A DNA stretch of 64,000 nucleotides from Ralstonia sp. RRA (GCF_037023145.1 NZ_CP146092.1:62001-126000), one strand, 5' to 3'; shown: positions 9,147 to 17,471, numbered from the stretch's first letter. Translations and numbers: made by a program. Notes: generated by a model not told the origin, from the letters alone.

Positions 9147-9836
9147 TCACTGCGAAGTCCGTTCCAAGCCGCCAAGGGCATAACCCCGATTCAGGTTCCA
9201 TTCCTGTGACTGCGCGCGCTCCAACGCGCAATAGGCGTAATAAAACACCACGGACTGATAAGCCCAGACAAGCATCGCAATCGTATAGAAAACCGCGTGA
9301 TCATCGTCACCCGGTATATGGTAGAAGTCATAGATGCTGGCAATCGTCTGTGCGGCTACCAGCGCCAGGGTCACACCGACAGCGATTCGCTTCTCTCCGG
9401 CGCTCAACAATTTCTTGATCACGTAAGCGACGTAGACCGAGAACAAAGACCACATCACCAGATAGAAGTAAGGCTTTGGACCCACCATGAAATCTGCTGT
9501 CCATACCACCACGGTTGCCGCCAGCGCGCCCAACACATACATGACATCAGCGCCCATCGATGGCTTGTATCGATGCGTCACAGCCATCATGCCGGCGATC
9601 CCGATCACCGGTACACCGGCGGTTCTGGAAAATGCATCGCAAAAAAGCGAGATGTTCAAGAACATCTTTTCGCCGGTTAATGCATTGGTCAATAGGTTCG
9701 TCGCAGAGAACGCCACAACCAGCCACTCGAACCCGAGCAGGAAGTTGCGCTTCTTGAGAAGCTTGATCCCATAGATCAATGACGTCGTGATCAATGTGAA
9801 ATCAGCGAGGCAATAAAGATAATATTTTGGTTCCAT
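9147..9836 (-). CDS. Seven-helix membrane protein of unknown function
   Basis: About 229 residues form roughly seven membrane helices (starting YLYCLADFTLITTSLIYG and spaced through to the segment FYTIAMLVWAYQSVVFYYAY). I do not recognise the family. I chose the ATG at 9836 (MEPKYYLY) because GGAAT lies seven bases upstream; an in-frame ATG at 9857 is also possible. The DNA looks clearly less GC-rich than the amine oxidase genes beside it, suggesting a different origin. It follows the cytochrome gene by 67 bp on the same strand, so a role in amine uptake or sensing is possible but unproven. Confidence 0.75.
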   Translation of the reverse strand: MEPKYYLYCLADFTLITTSLIYGIKLLKKRNFLLGFEWLVVAFSATNLLTNALTGEKMFLNISLFCDAFSRTAGVPVIGIAGMMAVTHRYKPSMGADVMYVLGALAATVVVWTADFMVGPKPYFYLVMWSLFSVYVAYVIKKLLSAGEKRIAVGVTLALVAAQTIASIYDFYHIPGDDDHAVFYTIAMLVWAYQSVVFYYAYCALERAQSQEWNLNRGYALGGLERTSQ

Positions 9837-9902
9837 GATGCATTCCGGTGGTGTCAATGAATGTCTTCACCATTGCGCTTATCCACGAATAGCAGTCCTT
9901 TC

Positions 9903-10586
9903 TTATCGGCTGGCGATGAATTGCGCGAGGTCCTCGATGTCCTGCTGCGACAACGGGCCGGCCATCGCCGCCATCGCGCCGGTGGCATCGTGGCGCTTAC
10001 CGGTCTTGAAGTTCGTGAGCTGATCGACCAGGTAGTCGTAGCCCTGCCCGGCCAATCGCGGATACTCATCCTTCCCTTCCAGTTGCTGCCCGTGGCAGGC
10101 GGCGCAATTCTTGGCCTTGGCCAGCGCCTCGCCACGTGCTACGCGCGCCGCATCGGCATGGAAGCTCGTGTTCGGCAGCGGCGTCATCTGCGAGAAATGC
10201 GTCACCATCGACTCGAACTCGTGCTCCGTCAGGCTGAGCGCAAATGACGTCATGGTCGGGTCGCTACGCTCGCCACTGGCGAATGCCTTGAGCTGCTTCC
10301 TGAGATAGGCCTCCTTCTGCCCCGCCAGGCGTGGATAGGCCTGGGTAACGGCGTTGCCTTCGAAGCCGTGGCAGTAAATGCAAGAATCGCTGGCGCGCGG
10401 CCAAGGACCATTCACACGTGCGTTGTTGTCCGAGATCTTGTCGACCTCATTGCTTATCCGCAGCAGGCCATAGACTTCCGGCCCATAGACGATGCCGCCG
10501 ACCACGGCAGCCGCCAACAGCAGCCAGCCCGACAGGATGAGCATCCGCTTGCCACGGCTGCGTGGTTTCGTTGTGGTATTCATCAA
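9903..10586 (-). CDS. Membrane-anchored dihaem cytochrome c (copy 1)
   Basis: This 227-residue c-type cytochrome has an N-terminal membrane anchor (about residues 14-40) and two haem-binding motifs, CIYCH and CAACH, each in a cytochrome c4-like domain with a downstream PRLAGQ segment. Its start overlaps the end of the amine oxidase gene at 10583 by four bases. The close pairing with a Tat-exported flavin amine oxidase suggests it accepts electrons from that enzyme in the periplasm and passes them to the respiratory chain, as CycN does for NicA2 in nicotine-degrading Pseudomonas. It is a paralogue of the cytochrome at 12106-12795. Confidence 0.92.
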   Translation of the reverse strand: MMNTTTKPRSRGKRMLILSGWLLLAAAVVGGIVYGPEVYGLLRISNEVDKISDNNARVNGPWPRASDSCIYCHGFEGNAVTQAYPRLAGQKEAYLRKQLKAFASGERSDPTMTSFALSLTEHEFESMVTHFSQMTPLPNTSFHADAARVARGEALAKAKNCAACHGQQLEGKDEYPRLAGQGYDYLVDQLTNFKTGKRHDATGAMAAMAGPLSQQDIEDLAQFIASR

Positions 10587-12070
10587 GCCTTCCCCCCGGC
10601 TACGGCCTGCAGCGCCTGCAACGCTGCCTTGTGGCCGGAACGCACCGCACCATCCATGTAGCCCGCCCAGATTTCCGCCGTTTCCGTGCCCGACCAGATC
10701 AGCTTGCCGACCGACGGATGCAAGGCTTCACCGTAGGTGGTGAGAAAACCGGGCGGCATCGGCGACACGCAGCTCAGCGTCCATTTGTCTGCCTTGAGCC
10801 AATCACGCTGATGGAACGCGATGGGGTGCAGCGCTTCATCGCCAAACGCCTCGGCATAGATCTTCGAGAGTTGGGCCTCGGCCTCCTTCGGATCGGCCGG
10901 CAGCATGCTGATGTGCACGAACGCGTTGATCACGCCGAACGAGACATCCTCCGGCGAGTTGTCGTACGCCCAAAGCACCGGCCCCCCCGGTTGAAAAATC
11001 CAGCCGTTCAGGCCCTTGTCGCGCCAGAACGCTTTCTTGTAGACGTGCGACGTCTTTCGCCCGGGCGCAAACGCCGGCCAGCGGCGCTGCATTTCGCGGC
11101 GTTTCTCCGGCAGCGGCGGGTCGAAGGCGATCTGATTGCACAGCATCGGCGCGAGCGCGACGATCACGTTACGCGCACGGACCACACCATTTGCGGTATG
11201 AATGGCGACCGGTCCGTTCTGCCAGTTCTCAATGCGCAGCACGGGGGTCGACAGCTTCACCTTGTCGCCCAGAGCCTGCGCCATCTTGATCGACAGAATC
11301 TGCGAGCCGCCCGAGAGTCGGGTGCCCTGCGCGCCGTCCTTGACCGCTTCGAGCCGGTCGTAGTTGCATTCGGCTGAATTGACCATCGACAACCAGTGCA
11401 GCAGCGACAGTCGCGCCGGCGAAGCGCCACCCGTGATCGCCAAGCCGGTCGACCAGCCGATCTGGTCTGCATTTGCGATGTTCTTTTTCACCAGCCAGTC
11501 ACCGACCGACATTGCGTCGAACTCGGCGGCGCGCGGCGATTTCCACGGCGCGCCGCACGGCACGCTCTTGGCCAGCTCCTCGAGTTCATGCGCAATCTTC
11601 GGATCCGTGCCGAAGCCGCCCTCGGTATCGACTGCGGCACGCGCGCCACCGGCCAGCATCACGGTCTTGCCCTGCCAGTAGGTTGGAAACGTGCCAACAC
11701 CCAGCTCGCGAGCCAGATCGGCAACCGCAGTCTGACCCGGCCCGATCCATTGGCCGCCCGATTCCGAGAAGTAGCCGTTGCCGAGGTCGTGGTTGAGGGT
11801 GCGTCCGCCAACACGGTCGCGCGCCTCCAGCACCACGAAGGATTCGCATCCGGCACGCTTCAGGTCCCGTGCAGCGGTCAGGCCGGCCAGCCCGGCACCG
11901 ATGATGGCCACCTCAAGTACGTCGCGCTCATCGCTCGCAGCCGTTGCAGCGCTCGCCACCTTCGGTAGTACCGCCGCCGTCGCCGCTGCCGTCACCGATG
12001 CGGCCATGCCGAGAAAGCCGCGCCGCGTGAGCGCGGCCGCCTCCTCGCGTTTCTTTGCAATATCGTCCAT
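10583..12070 (-). CDS. Tat-exported flavin amine oxidase (copy 1)
   Basis: This 495-residue FAD enzyme belongs to the flavin monoamine oxidase family. A twin-arginine signal (TRRGFLGM, residues 15-22, then an Ala-rich stretch) predicts folded export to the periplasm. The dinucleotide-binding motif IIGAGLAGLTAARD starts near residue 56, followed by the family motif RDRVGGRT and, near the C-terminus, the FAD-contacting GTETAEIWAGYMDGAVRSG. The partner cytochrome gene overlaps its stop, so cytochrome c rather than oxygen is the likely electron acceptor, as for NicA2 (Pseudomonas nicotine oxidoreductase). The substrate is unknown. It differs from copy 2 at the C-terminal motif (AGYMDGA against ITTMDGA), which may reflect different substrates. 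Confidence 0.9.
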   Translation of the reverse strand: MDDIAKKREEAAALTRRGFLGMAASVTAAATAAVLPKVASAATAASDERDVLEVAIIGAGLAGLTAARDLKRAGCESFVVLEARDRVGGRTLNHDLGNGYFSESGGQWIGPGQTAVADLARELGVGTFPTYWQGKTVMLAGGARAAVDTEGGFGTDPKIAHELEELAKSVPCGAPWKSPRAAEFDAMSVGDWLVKKNIANADQIGWSTGLAITGGASPARLSLLHWLSMVNSAECNYDRLEAVKDGAQGTRLSGGSQILSIKMAQALGDKVKLSTPVLRIENWQNGPVAIHTANGVVRARNVIVALAPMLCNQIAFDPPLPEKRREMQRRWPAFAPGRKTSHVYKKAFWRDKGLNGWIFQPGGPVLWAYDNSPEDVSFGVINAFVHISMLPADPKEAEAQLSKIYAEAFGDEALHPIAFHQRDWLKADKWTLSCVSPMPPGFLTTYGEALHPSVGKLIWSGTETAEIWAGYMDGAVRSGHKAALQALQAVAGGKA

Positions 12071-12105
12071 CTTGTTTTCCGCCTAGCTTGAAAAATCTGC
12101 GTGGT

Positions 12106-12795
12106 CTATCGGCTTGCGACGTATTGCGCGAGGTCGTCGATATCCTGCTGCGACAGCGCTCCGACGACCGCCGTCATCGAACCCGTGGCATCGCGGCGTG
12201 CACCGCTCTTGAAGTTGTTCAACTGATCGCGCAGATAGCCGTAACCCTGCCCGGCCAGTCGCGGATACAGGTCTTTGCCCTCCAACTGCTGCCCGTGACA
12301 AGCGGCGCAGTTGTTGGCCTTGACCAGCGCCTCGCCGCGCGCCACGCGTGCAGGGTCCGCCTGGAACGTCGTGTTCGGCAGCGCCGTCATCTTCGAGAAA
12401 TGCGCCGCCAAGCCGTCAAGCTCGTGTTGCGACATGCTTGCTGCCAGCGACGTCATGGTCGAATTGCTGCGCTCGCCGCTGGCGAAGGCGGTGAGCTGCT
12501 TCTTGAGGTAGGCCTCCGGCTGACCCGCCAGGCGCGGATAGGTCTGGGCGCGTGCGTTGCCCTCATAACCATGGCAAGACACGCACACTTCGCTGACGCG
12601 TGGCCATGGACCGCCGACACGCGCGTCCTCCTGCGTGATCTGGTCGAGTTGCTTGCCAAACTGCAGCAGGCCATAGAACTCCGGCCCGTACATGACGCCG
12701 CCGACCACCGCTGCGGCCAACAGCAGCGCGCCCCCCAGTACCAGAATCCGCTTGCCGCGACCGCGTGATTTCGTTGTCGTATTCGTGTTCATCAT
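12106..12795 (-). CDS. Membrane-anchored dihaem cytochrome c (copy 2)
   Basis: This 229-residue paralogue of the protein at 9903-10586 has the same plan: N-terminal anchor (about 15-40), then two haem motifs, here CVSCH and CAACH, with PRLAGQ after each. It overlaps the end of amine oxidase copy 2 by four bases and is followed after 35 bp by amine oxidase copy 1. The conserved pairing in both units supports a dedicated electron-transfer role for each oxidase. Confidence 0.92.
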   Translation of the reverse strand: MMNTNTTTKSRGRGKRILVLGGALLLAAAVVGGVMYGPEFYGLLQFGKQLDQITQEDARVGGPWPRVSEVCVSCHGYEGNARAQTYPRLAGQPEAYLKKQLTAFASGERSNSTMTSLAASMSQHELDGLAAHFSKMTALPNTTFQADPARVARGEALVKANNCAACHGQQLEGKDLYPRLAGQGYGYLRDQLNNFKSGARRDATGSMTAVVGALSQQDIDDLAQYVASR

Positions 12796-14288
12796 GCTTT
12801 CCCCCCAGCCGCGGCCTGAAGCGCTTGCAATGCCGCCTTGTGGCCCGACCGTATTGCGCCGTCCATGGTGGTAATCCAGATTTCTGCGGTTTCCGTACCC
12901 GCCCAGATCAACCGGCCGATTGGCGGATGCAGCACATCGCCGTACTTGGTGAGAAAGCCCGGGGGTATGGGGGATGTGCAGCTCAATGACCAGTTGTCAG
13001 CCTTGCCCCAGTCGTGCTCGTGGTACGCGACGGGATGCAGCGCTTCGTCGCCAAACGCCTGGGCATAGATGCGCGAGAGCTCGGCTTCGGCGGCCTTCGG
13101 GTCGGACGGCAGCACGCCGTTGTTCACAAAGGCCGAGATCACGCCGAACGAGACATCCTCCGGCGAGTTGTCGAAGGCAAATTGGACCGGCCCCTTCAAT
13201 TGCACGAGCATGCCGTCCAAGCCCTTGTCACGCCAGAACGCCTTCTTGTAGACATGCGCTGTCTTGCGCATCGGTGCATAAGCAGGCCAGCGGCGCTGCA
13301 TTTCCCGGCGCTTTTCCGGCAGCGGCGGATCGAAGGCGATCTGGTTGCACAGCGATGGCGAGAGCGCAACGATCAAACTGCGCGAGCGAACCACGCCCTT
13401 CGCGGTGTGGATGGTCACCGGCCCGTTCTGCCAGTTCTCGATGCGCAGCACCGGGGTCGACAGGCGCACCTTGTCGCCCAGCGCCTCGGCCATCTTGATT
13501 GACAGGATCTGCGAACCGCCCGAGATGCGGCTCTCCTGTGCACCGCCCTTGATTGCTTCGAGCTGCCTGTAATTGCAATCCGCCGAGTTGATCAGCGAAA
13601 GATAGTGCAGCATCGATAGTTTTTCCGGTGCAGTACCCGTCGTCAGCTGCGCGGCAAGCGCCCAGCCGATTTGGTCTTCCGGTGTGAGGTGCTTGGTTGC
13701 CAGCCAGTCGGCTAGCGACATGGCGTCGAACTCGGCAGCACGCGGTGACGTCCACGGTGCGGCGGTCGGCACGCTCCTGGCCATCTCCTCGAGCTCGCGC
13801 CGCAGCTTCGGATCCGTGTCAAAGCCGCCGTCGTTTGCGAGGGTTGTGCGTGCGTTGCCGGCAAGCATCACCAAATCGCCCTCCCAGTGCGTCGGAAAGG
13901 TGCCGACACCCAGCTCGCGAGCCAGATTGGCGATCGCGGTCTGGCCCGGCCCGATCCATTGGCCACCCGCTTCCGAGAAGTAGCCGTTGCCGAGATCGTG
14001 GTTAAGGGTCCGTCCGCCGACGCGGTCGCGCGCTTCCAGCACCACGAAGGACTCGCACCCCGCACGCTTCAGGTCACGTGCGGCAGTCAGGCCTGCCAGC
14101 CCGGCGCCGATGATGGCCACCTCGAGCACATCGCGGCCATCGCTTGCTGCAGTGACTGCGCTCGCCACATTCGGCAATACCGCCGCCGTCGCCGCAGCCG
14201 TCACCGATGCGGCCATGCCGAGAAAGCCGCGCCGCGTGAGCGCGGCCGCCTCCGGCGCCTCCTCGTGTTTCTTTGCAATGTCGTCCAT
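12792..14288 (-). CDS. Tat-exported flavin amine oxidase (copy 2)
   Basis: This 498-residue paralogue of the oxidase at 10583-12070 has a Tat signal (LTRRGFLGM), FAD motif IIGAGLAGLTAARD, RDRVGGRT and the C-terminal motif GTETAEIWITTMDGAIRSG. The start ATG at 14288 is chosen because it matches copy 1 and has a G-rich ribosome site directly upstream; the frame stays open to 14447 but that extension is not family-like. It transfers electrons most likely to the cytochrome encoded by the overlapping gene at 12795. Its divergence from copy 1 in the centre and at the C-terminus suggests a second amine substrate or a second step. Confidence 0.9.
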   Translation of the reverse strand: MDDIAKKHEEAPEAAALTRRGFLGMAASVTAAATAAVLPNVASAVTAASDGRDVLEVAIIGAGLAGLTAARDLKRAGCESFVVLEARDRVGGRTLNHDLGNGYFSEAGGQWIGPGQTAIANLARELGVGTFPTHWEGDLVMLAGNARTTLANDGGFDTDPKLRRELEEMARSVPTAAPWTSPRAAEFDAMSLADWLATKHLTPEDQIGWALAAQLTTGTAPEKLSMLHYLSLINSADCNYRQLEAIKGGAQESRISGGSQILSIKMAEALGDKVRLSTPVLRIENWQNGPVTIHTAKGVVRSRSLIVALSPSLCNQIAFDPPLPEKRREMQRRWPAYAPMRKTAHVYKKAFWRDKGLDGMLVQLKGPVQFAFDNSPEDVSFGVISAFVNNGVLPSDPKAAEAELSRIYAQAFGDEALHPVAYHEHDWGKADNWSLSCTSPIPPGFLTKYGDVLHPPIGRLIWAGTETAEIWITTMDGAIRSGHKAALQALQAAAGGKA

Positions 14289-14325
14289 CTTGCCCCCCGG
14301 GCTTAACTTGAAAAATCTGCGTGAT

Positions 14326-14352
14326 CTATTGGCTTGCGATGCATTGCGCCAG
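14326..14352 (-). pseudogene. Relic of a third cytochrome c gene (3' end)
   Basis: Upstream of amine oxidase copy 2, the minus strand reads LAQCIASQ-stop, matching the C-termini LAQYVASR-stop and LAQFIASR-stop of the two intact cytochromes. The DNA after this stop also matches the spacer that follows cytochrome copy 2. Beyond about 14352 the similarity ends. This looks like the last codons of a lost third cytochrome gene. Confidence 0.65.
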
Positions 14353-14381
14353 TGACATCGCCGCCCATGAAGCGGTTGAGC

Positions 14382-14406
14382 CCTACCCATGCGCTCCGTG
14401 GGTAGG
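14382..14406. other. Stem-loop downstream of the PhyH gene
   Basis: A perfect 8-bp inverted repeat, CCTACCCA (14382-14389) and TGGGTAGG (14399-14406) with a 9-nt loop, follows the stop of the PhyH gene at 14422. No T run follows on the minus strand, so it is more likely a processing or mRNA-stabilising hairpin, or a weak attenuator, than a full terminator. Confidence 0.5.
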
Positions 14407-14421
14407 ACGGATGCACTGGAG

Positions 14422-15300
14422 TCAGTTGAAGTGGCCGACCTCGACAAAGTCGTCCTGCTGGAGCAACGCCTGCGGGTCGGTCATCACCCCGTTGCGCTCG
14501 ACAAATCCTGCATAGGTCGTGCTGCACGACCACCCGAGCAGCCGCTGCATATCCTCAGGGAAGCGCTTGACGCGCTCGATCGGCAACGTCAGGTAGTGGT
14601 TCTCTTCCTGCCGCAGGATCGCGAGGTCATACGACATGGTCAGCCCCGTGCGCGGCGCATTGCTGCGGTTCTGACCACCGCCGTGGTACGTCGAACCGAT
14701 GAAGATCAGTGCATCGCCAGCATCCATCGCGGTCGGGATCGCCTCTTCTTGCTTTGGCATGCGCTCGTCATCCCACTTGTGGCTGCCCGGGATGACCAAG
14801 GTCCCGCCGTTCTCTTCGGAGAAATCGGTGATGGCGATCATGATCTGCACGCGCGCTTCCCGGTTGTAGCCGGGGTGTCGCCACAGCCAGACCGAATCGT
14901 CACGATGCAACGGTTGCACGCCTTGACCAGGGTGAATCTGAATGGCCTGCGTCACACCCACCTGAATATCGGGCGCCACCTCGACCTGGTTCTCTCCACT
15001 CCAGAGCGCGATCGGTTTCTGCAGGATGAGGCGTGCGGTTTCGAGATACAGCGGGTTCAGCGCGACGTCGACCATATGGTCGGTGCGGGCAAACAGACGT
15101 GACAGGCGCCGCGTTTGTGCACCGGCAAAGTATTCGTCCACCCCATTCGGTGTGGTTTCGAGCATCGGAAGAAGATCCTGCTTCAGGTTTTCGAGCAGGC
15201 TGGGGCTGAGGAAGCCCTTCACGATCACACCGCCGTCCGCTTCAATGACGGACGCAAGTTCAGAGGGCGTTGCTGAGTTGGGGAAACGCTTGACGGACAT
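14422..15300 (-). CDS. PhyH-family iron/2-oxoglutarate dioxygenase
   Basis: This 292-residue protein belongs to the phytanoyl-CoA dioxygenase family of non-haem iron, 2-oxoglutarate-dependent oxygenases. The iron triad is visible: His132 and Asp134 in LHRDDSVW and His206 in STYHGGGQNRS, with Arg212 or a nearby Arg as the likely 2-oxoglutarate ligand. Such enzymes hydroxylate unactivated carbons; the substrate here is unknown. It lies in operon A between the DadA/PuuB-like oxidoreductase (86-bp gap) and the amine oxidase array, so hydroxylation or oxidative N-dealkylation of an amine is a reasonable guess. Confidence 0.88.
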   Translation of the reverse strand: MSVKRFPNSATPSELASVIEADGGVIVKGFLSPSLLENLKQDLLPMLETTPNGVDEYFAGAQTRRLSRLFARTDHMVDVALNPLYLETARLILQKPIALWSGENQVEVAPDIQVGVTQAIQIHPGQGVQPLHRDDSVWLWRHPGYNREARVQIMIAITDFSEENGGTLVIPGSHKWDDERMPKQEEAIPTAMDAGDALIFIGSTYHGGGQNRSNAPRTGLTMSYDLAILRQEENHYLTLPIERVKRFPEDMQRLLGWSCSTTYAGFVERNGVMTDPQALLQQDDFVEVGHFN

Positions 15301-15386
15301 GGTGTTACCTCACGTTGATGTTGATGGCTGAATAACGGCGAAACGGCCCAAGGCGTCGTGTTGCTTTGCAGTGAGAGCGCTCGCCT

Positions 15387-16748
15387 TCAGGCTGCCGCGC
15401 CCCGCACCTTGCGGTTCAACCGATCGTCCAATGTGTTTGCCGCGGCCAGCGCCCCATTAAGGAGACACCAGCGGAACGGCTCCGGCGGCAGCGAGGGCGT
15501 GTCGTAGCGCAACGCTGCGAGCAGCGGCGGCTCGGACCCGCGAATCTTCTGGGCGAGCATGTTCCCGAGCATGGATTGACTGGCCAAGCCATGGCCAGAA
15601 CACCCGGCGGCGTAGTAGATGTTCTGGTTTGCGCCGGTGGTGCCGACCACGGGAAGCGCGTTGCCGGCGGTGCTGATATAGCCGCTCCAGCAGTGCCGCA
15701 ATGTGATGTCCTTCAAGGTGGGCAAACGCTCATGGAGGTTTGCTCTCAACGCTCGATACTGGTCGTAGGCGGGCACATTCGGCGTTTCTGAGCCGTAGGG
15801 GTAGTGGATGCGTTTGACGGTCGAGATGACTGTGTTGCGCGCTGTCAGGCGGAAGCTCTCCATGCTGTAGTGACCCGTCACGATGCCTTCGCGCCTTGGC
15901 CAATCCAGCGAGGCCAACTGCACTGCAGACAGCGGTTCGGTCTCAACCGCCGAGATCCGCAATGGCACCACCTTGTTTGCAAGCAAACCGAGCTGCGGGG
16001 TGTAGGCATTGGTAGCCAACAGCAGCACCGGGGCGCTGACGGTACCGCGCGGCGTCTTCACCTGGATGACCGGGCCTTCGGTGTAAGACAGCAGCGGCGT
16101 GTTCTCGTAGAGCTTCACGCGGGCCTGCAGCGCGGCACGGCGCAGGCCCATGATGTATTTGCCCGGGTGCAGTGTTCCTCCGGCCGGCGTGTATTCGCCA
16201 AACAGAAATGCCGGTGGAATCCCGCGTGCGCGCATTTGCGCGTGGTCCAGAAATTCCGACTTGTGGCCGTGTTCGATACCGACCTGCATATCCGCGCGGA
16301 TCTTCTTTTCCTGCGACGAATGGACACCCGCCCGGATCCACCCGGACTGCACGTACTCGCAGTCGATATCGTGTTCCTTGAGCTTGCCTTCCACGAAACC
16401 GACAGCGTCGTCGTAGTAGCGGACGATCTGCGTCGCCCGTTCCTTGCTCAGGCCCCTGAACATGAGGTCGTATTCGAGCGCCATGGCGCCGGCCAGATAG
16501 CCTGCGTTGCGTCCACTTGCGCCGAAGCCCGCGAAATCCCGCTCAATCACAACGACGTTCGCGCCCAGCCTGGCCAACTCCAGCGCCGCGGAAAGACCCG
16601 CGAAACCGGCACCAGCAATCACAACATCCGCGCTGACGTTGCCCTCGAGCGCGTGCTGCATGTTGTCGGGCTTTTCAACCCACCCGCCCAGCGCCCGATA
16701 CTTCCCCAGGTCGGCGCGCTCTTTACCACGCTCAAGATCCATACTCAT
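15387..16748 (-). CDS. FAD-dependent oxidoreductase, DadA/PuuB-like
   Basis: This flavoprotein of about 453 residues resembles D-amino-acid dehydrogenases, sarcosine oxidases and gamma-glutamylputrescine oxidase (PuuB). It has the FAD motif VVIAGAGFAGLSAALELARLG near residue 45, the segment GFGASGRNAGYLAG typical of the family, and near the C-terminus CSGHGLASQSMLGN. It should oxidise a C-N bond in the cytoplasm; there is no signal peptide. ATG at 16748 is preferred because AGGAAG lies six bases upstream; that site overlaps the stop of the 28-codon ORF, so translation is probably coupled. The substrate is unknown. Confidence 0.88.
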   Translation of the reverse strand: MSMDLERGKERADLGKYRALGGWVEKPDNMQHALEGNVSADVVIAGAGFAGLSAALELARLGANVVVIERDFAGFGASGRNAGYLAGAMALEYDLMFRGLSKERATQIVRYYDDAVGFVEGKLKEHDIDCEYVQSGWIRAGVHSSQEKKIRADMQVGIEHGHKSEFLDHAQMRARGIPPAFLFGEYTPAGGTLHPGKYIMGLRRAALQARVKLYENTPLLSYTEGPVIQVKTPRGTVSAPVLLLATNAYTPQLGLLANKVVPLRISAVETEPLSAVQLASLDWPRREGIVTGHYSMESFRLTARNTVISTVKRIHYPYGSETPNVPAYDQYRALRANLHERLPTLKDITLRHCWSGYISTAGNALPVVGTTGANQNIYYAAGCSGHGLASQSMLGNMLAQKIRGSEPPLLAALRYDTPSLPPEPFRWCLLNGALAAANTLDDRLNRKVRGAAA

Positions 16749-16759
16749 TTCGGACTTCC

Positions 16760-16846
16760 TCAATCCCTGCGCAAGATGTGGACGACCAGCGCGGCTTCTT
16801 CGGAGCCTTGCATCCCTCCATGCACGACGACGGGGTGCTTTTCCAT
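16760..16846 (-). CDS. 28-residue leader-type small ORF
   Basis: ATG at 16846 follows an outstanding ribosome site (AGGAGGAGG then CAACC). The peptide begins MEKHPVVVHGGMQG and ends in VVHILRRD; its stop at 16760-16762 is embedded in the ribosome site of the oxidoreductase gene. It is the first reading frame in operon A. No known precursor peptide family is recognised. It could be a regulatory leader that couples translation, or a genuine small protein. The strong initiation signal is seen directly; the role is inference. Confidence 0.55.
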   Translation of the reverse strand: MEKHPVVVHGGMQGSEEAALVVHILRRD

Positions 16847-17103
16847 GGTTGCCTCCTCCTACGACTTCCTCTGTTGAGGGTTCGGTAAGCCCAAACGTGA
16901 ATCAATCGCGGCGGTGCGCTCCACATCAGTTGAAGCCAGCCCCCATGCGCCGAGTGACAGAGAAGCGCCACCGCCCGTCTTCTGTTTCACCATCAAGTTG
17001 GGAAGCCGTTCAGCACTTCCGGAAAAGCATTGCGCACGCAACCAGCCCTGCGACGCATGAAACCCCTCACCTGATTCCGCGGCCGACATCGTCCTTACAT
17101 GAG

Positions 17104-17220
17104 CGTATTACCGGCCCTCAAATTACGTTATTACGGCCTAATATTAACGGCGCTACGGCCTACTCTCAAGGACGAGCACGTTAGGGAAAACACCGACCGA
17201 GCGCTACGCAAACGCTGTCG
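17104..17220 (-). promoter_or_regulatory. Shared promoter-operator element, copy A
   Basis: On the minus strand a sigma70-like promoter reads TTGAGA (17164-17169), 17-bp spacer, TAATAT (17141-17146). Three CGGCC boxes (plus-strand 17112-17116, 17134-17138, 17156-17160) are exactly 22 bp apart and cover the spacer, start region and early transcript, as expected for repression. A conserved TAGGGAAAA block (17182-17190) lies upstream of the -35 at the same distance as in copies B and C. The predicted transcript would have a leader of about 285 nt before the small ORF at 16846 and drive operon A. Confidence 0.85.
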
Positions 17221-17407
17221 AGCTGGTCTAACTTCGCTCACTGCAAGTGACAGCCTGGCGCGGCAGACCATCGGAAGCGTTTCGCAACGCGAGGTTGACG
17301 GGAAACGTCCTCTGCGACGGACTCGCGTTAAAGACGCACGCGAGCGCCGCGCGCCACGAAGCAGTCATCGCTCGCGCACAAGGACGTGAGGGAAAGAGGC
17401 AGCGTTT

Positions 17408-17466
17408 TTCCCATTCCGTCGGATAGGCCTATAATTTGCAGAAGTCTTGTACAAGCCATGGGAGAG
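17408..17466 (+). promoter_or_regulatory. Promoter, palindrome and ribosome site of the double-TetR gene
   Basis: A -10 TATAAT (17430-17435) is preceded by a weak -35 TTCCCA (17408-17413) at 16 bp. The perfect palindrome CTTGTACAAG (17446-17455) lies just after the predicted start of transcription and could be an autoregulatory operator. GGAGAG (17461-17466) precedes GTG at 17472 by five bases and fixes that start; an in-frame TTG at 17436 would lie upstream of the predicted transcript start. Confidence 0.7.
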
Positions 17467-17471
17467 TCGAC

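Larger units (their letters stand above)
9903..14352 (-). repeat. Tandem duplication of an amine oxidase-cytochrome c unit
   Basis: Two direct copies of a module of about 2.2 kb stand head to tail: 12106-14288 and 9903-12070. Each is an amine oxidase gene overlapping a cytochrome gene by four bases. Short spacers before each oxidase are nearly the same (both contain AAAAATCTGCGTG on the plus strand). Identity is very high over the first 115 or so oxidase codons and falls in the middle and at the C-terminal motif. Upstream of the second oxidase, 14326-14352 still reads as the end of a further cytochrome gene, implying at least three units at one time. Confidence 0.85.
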
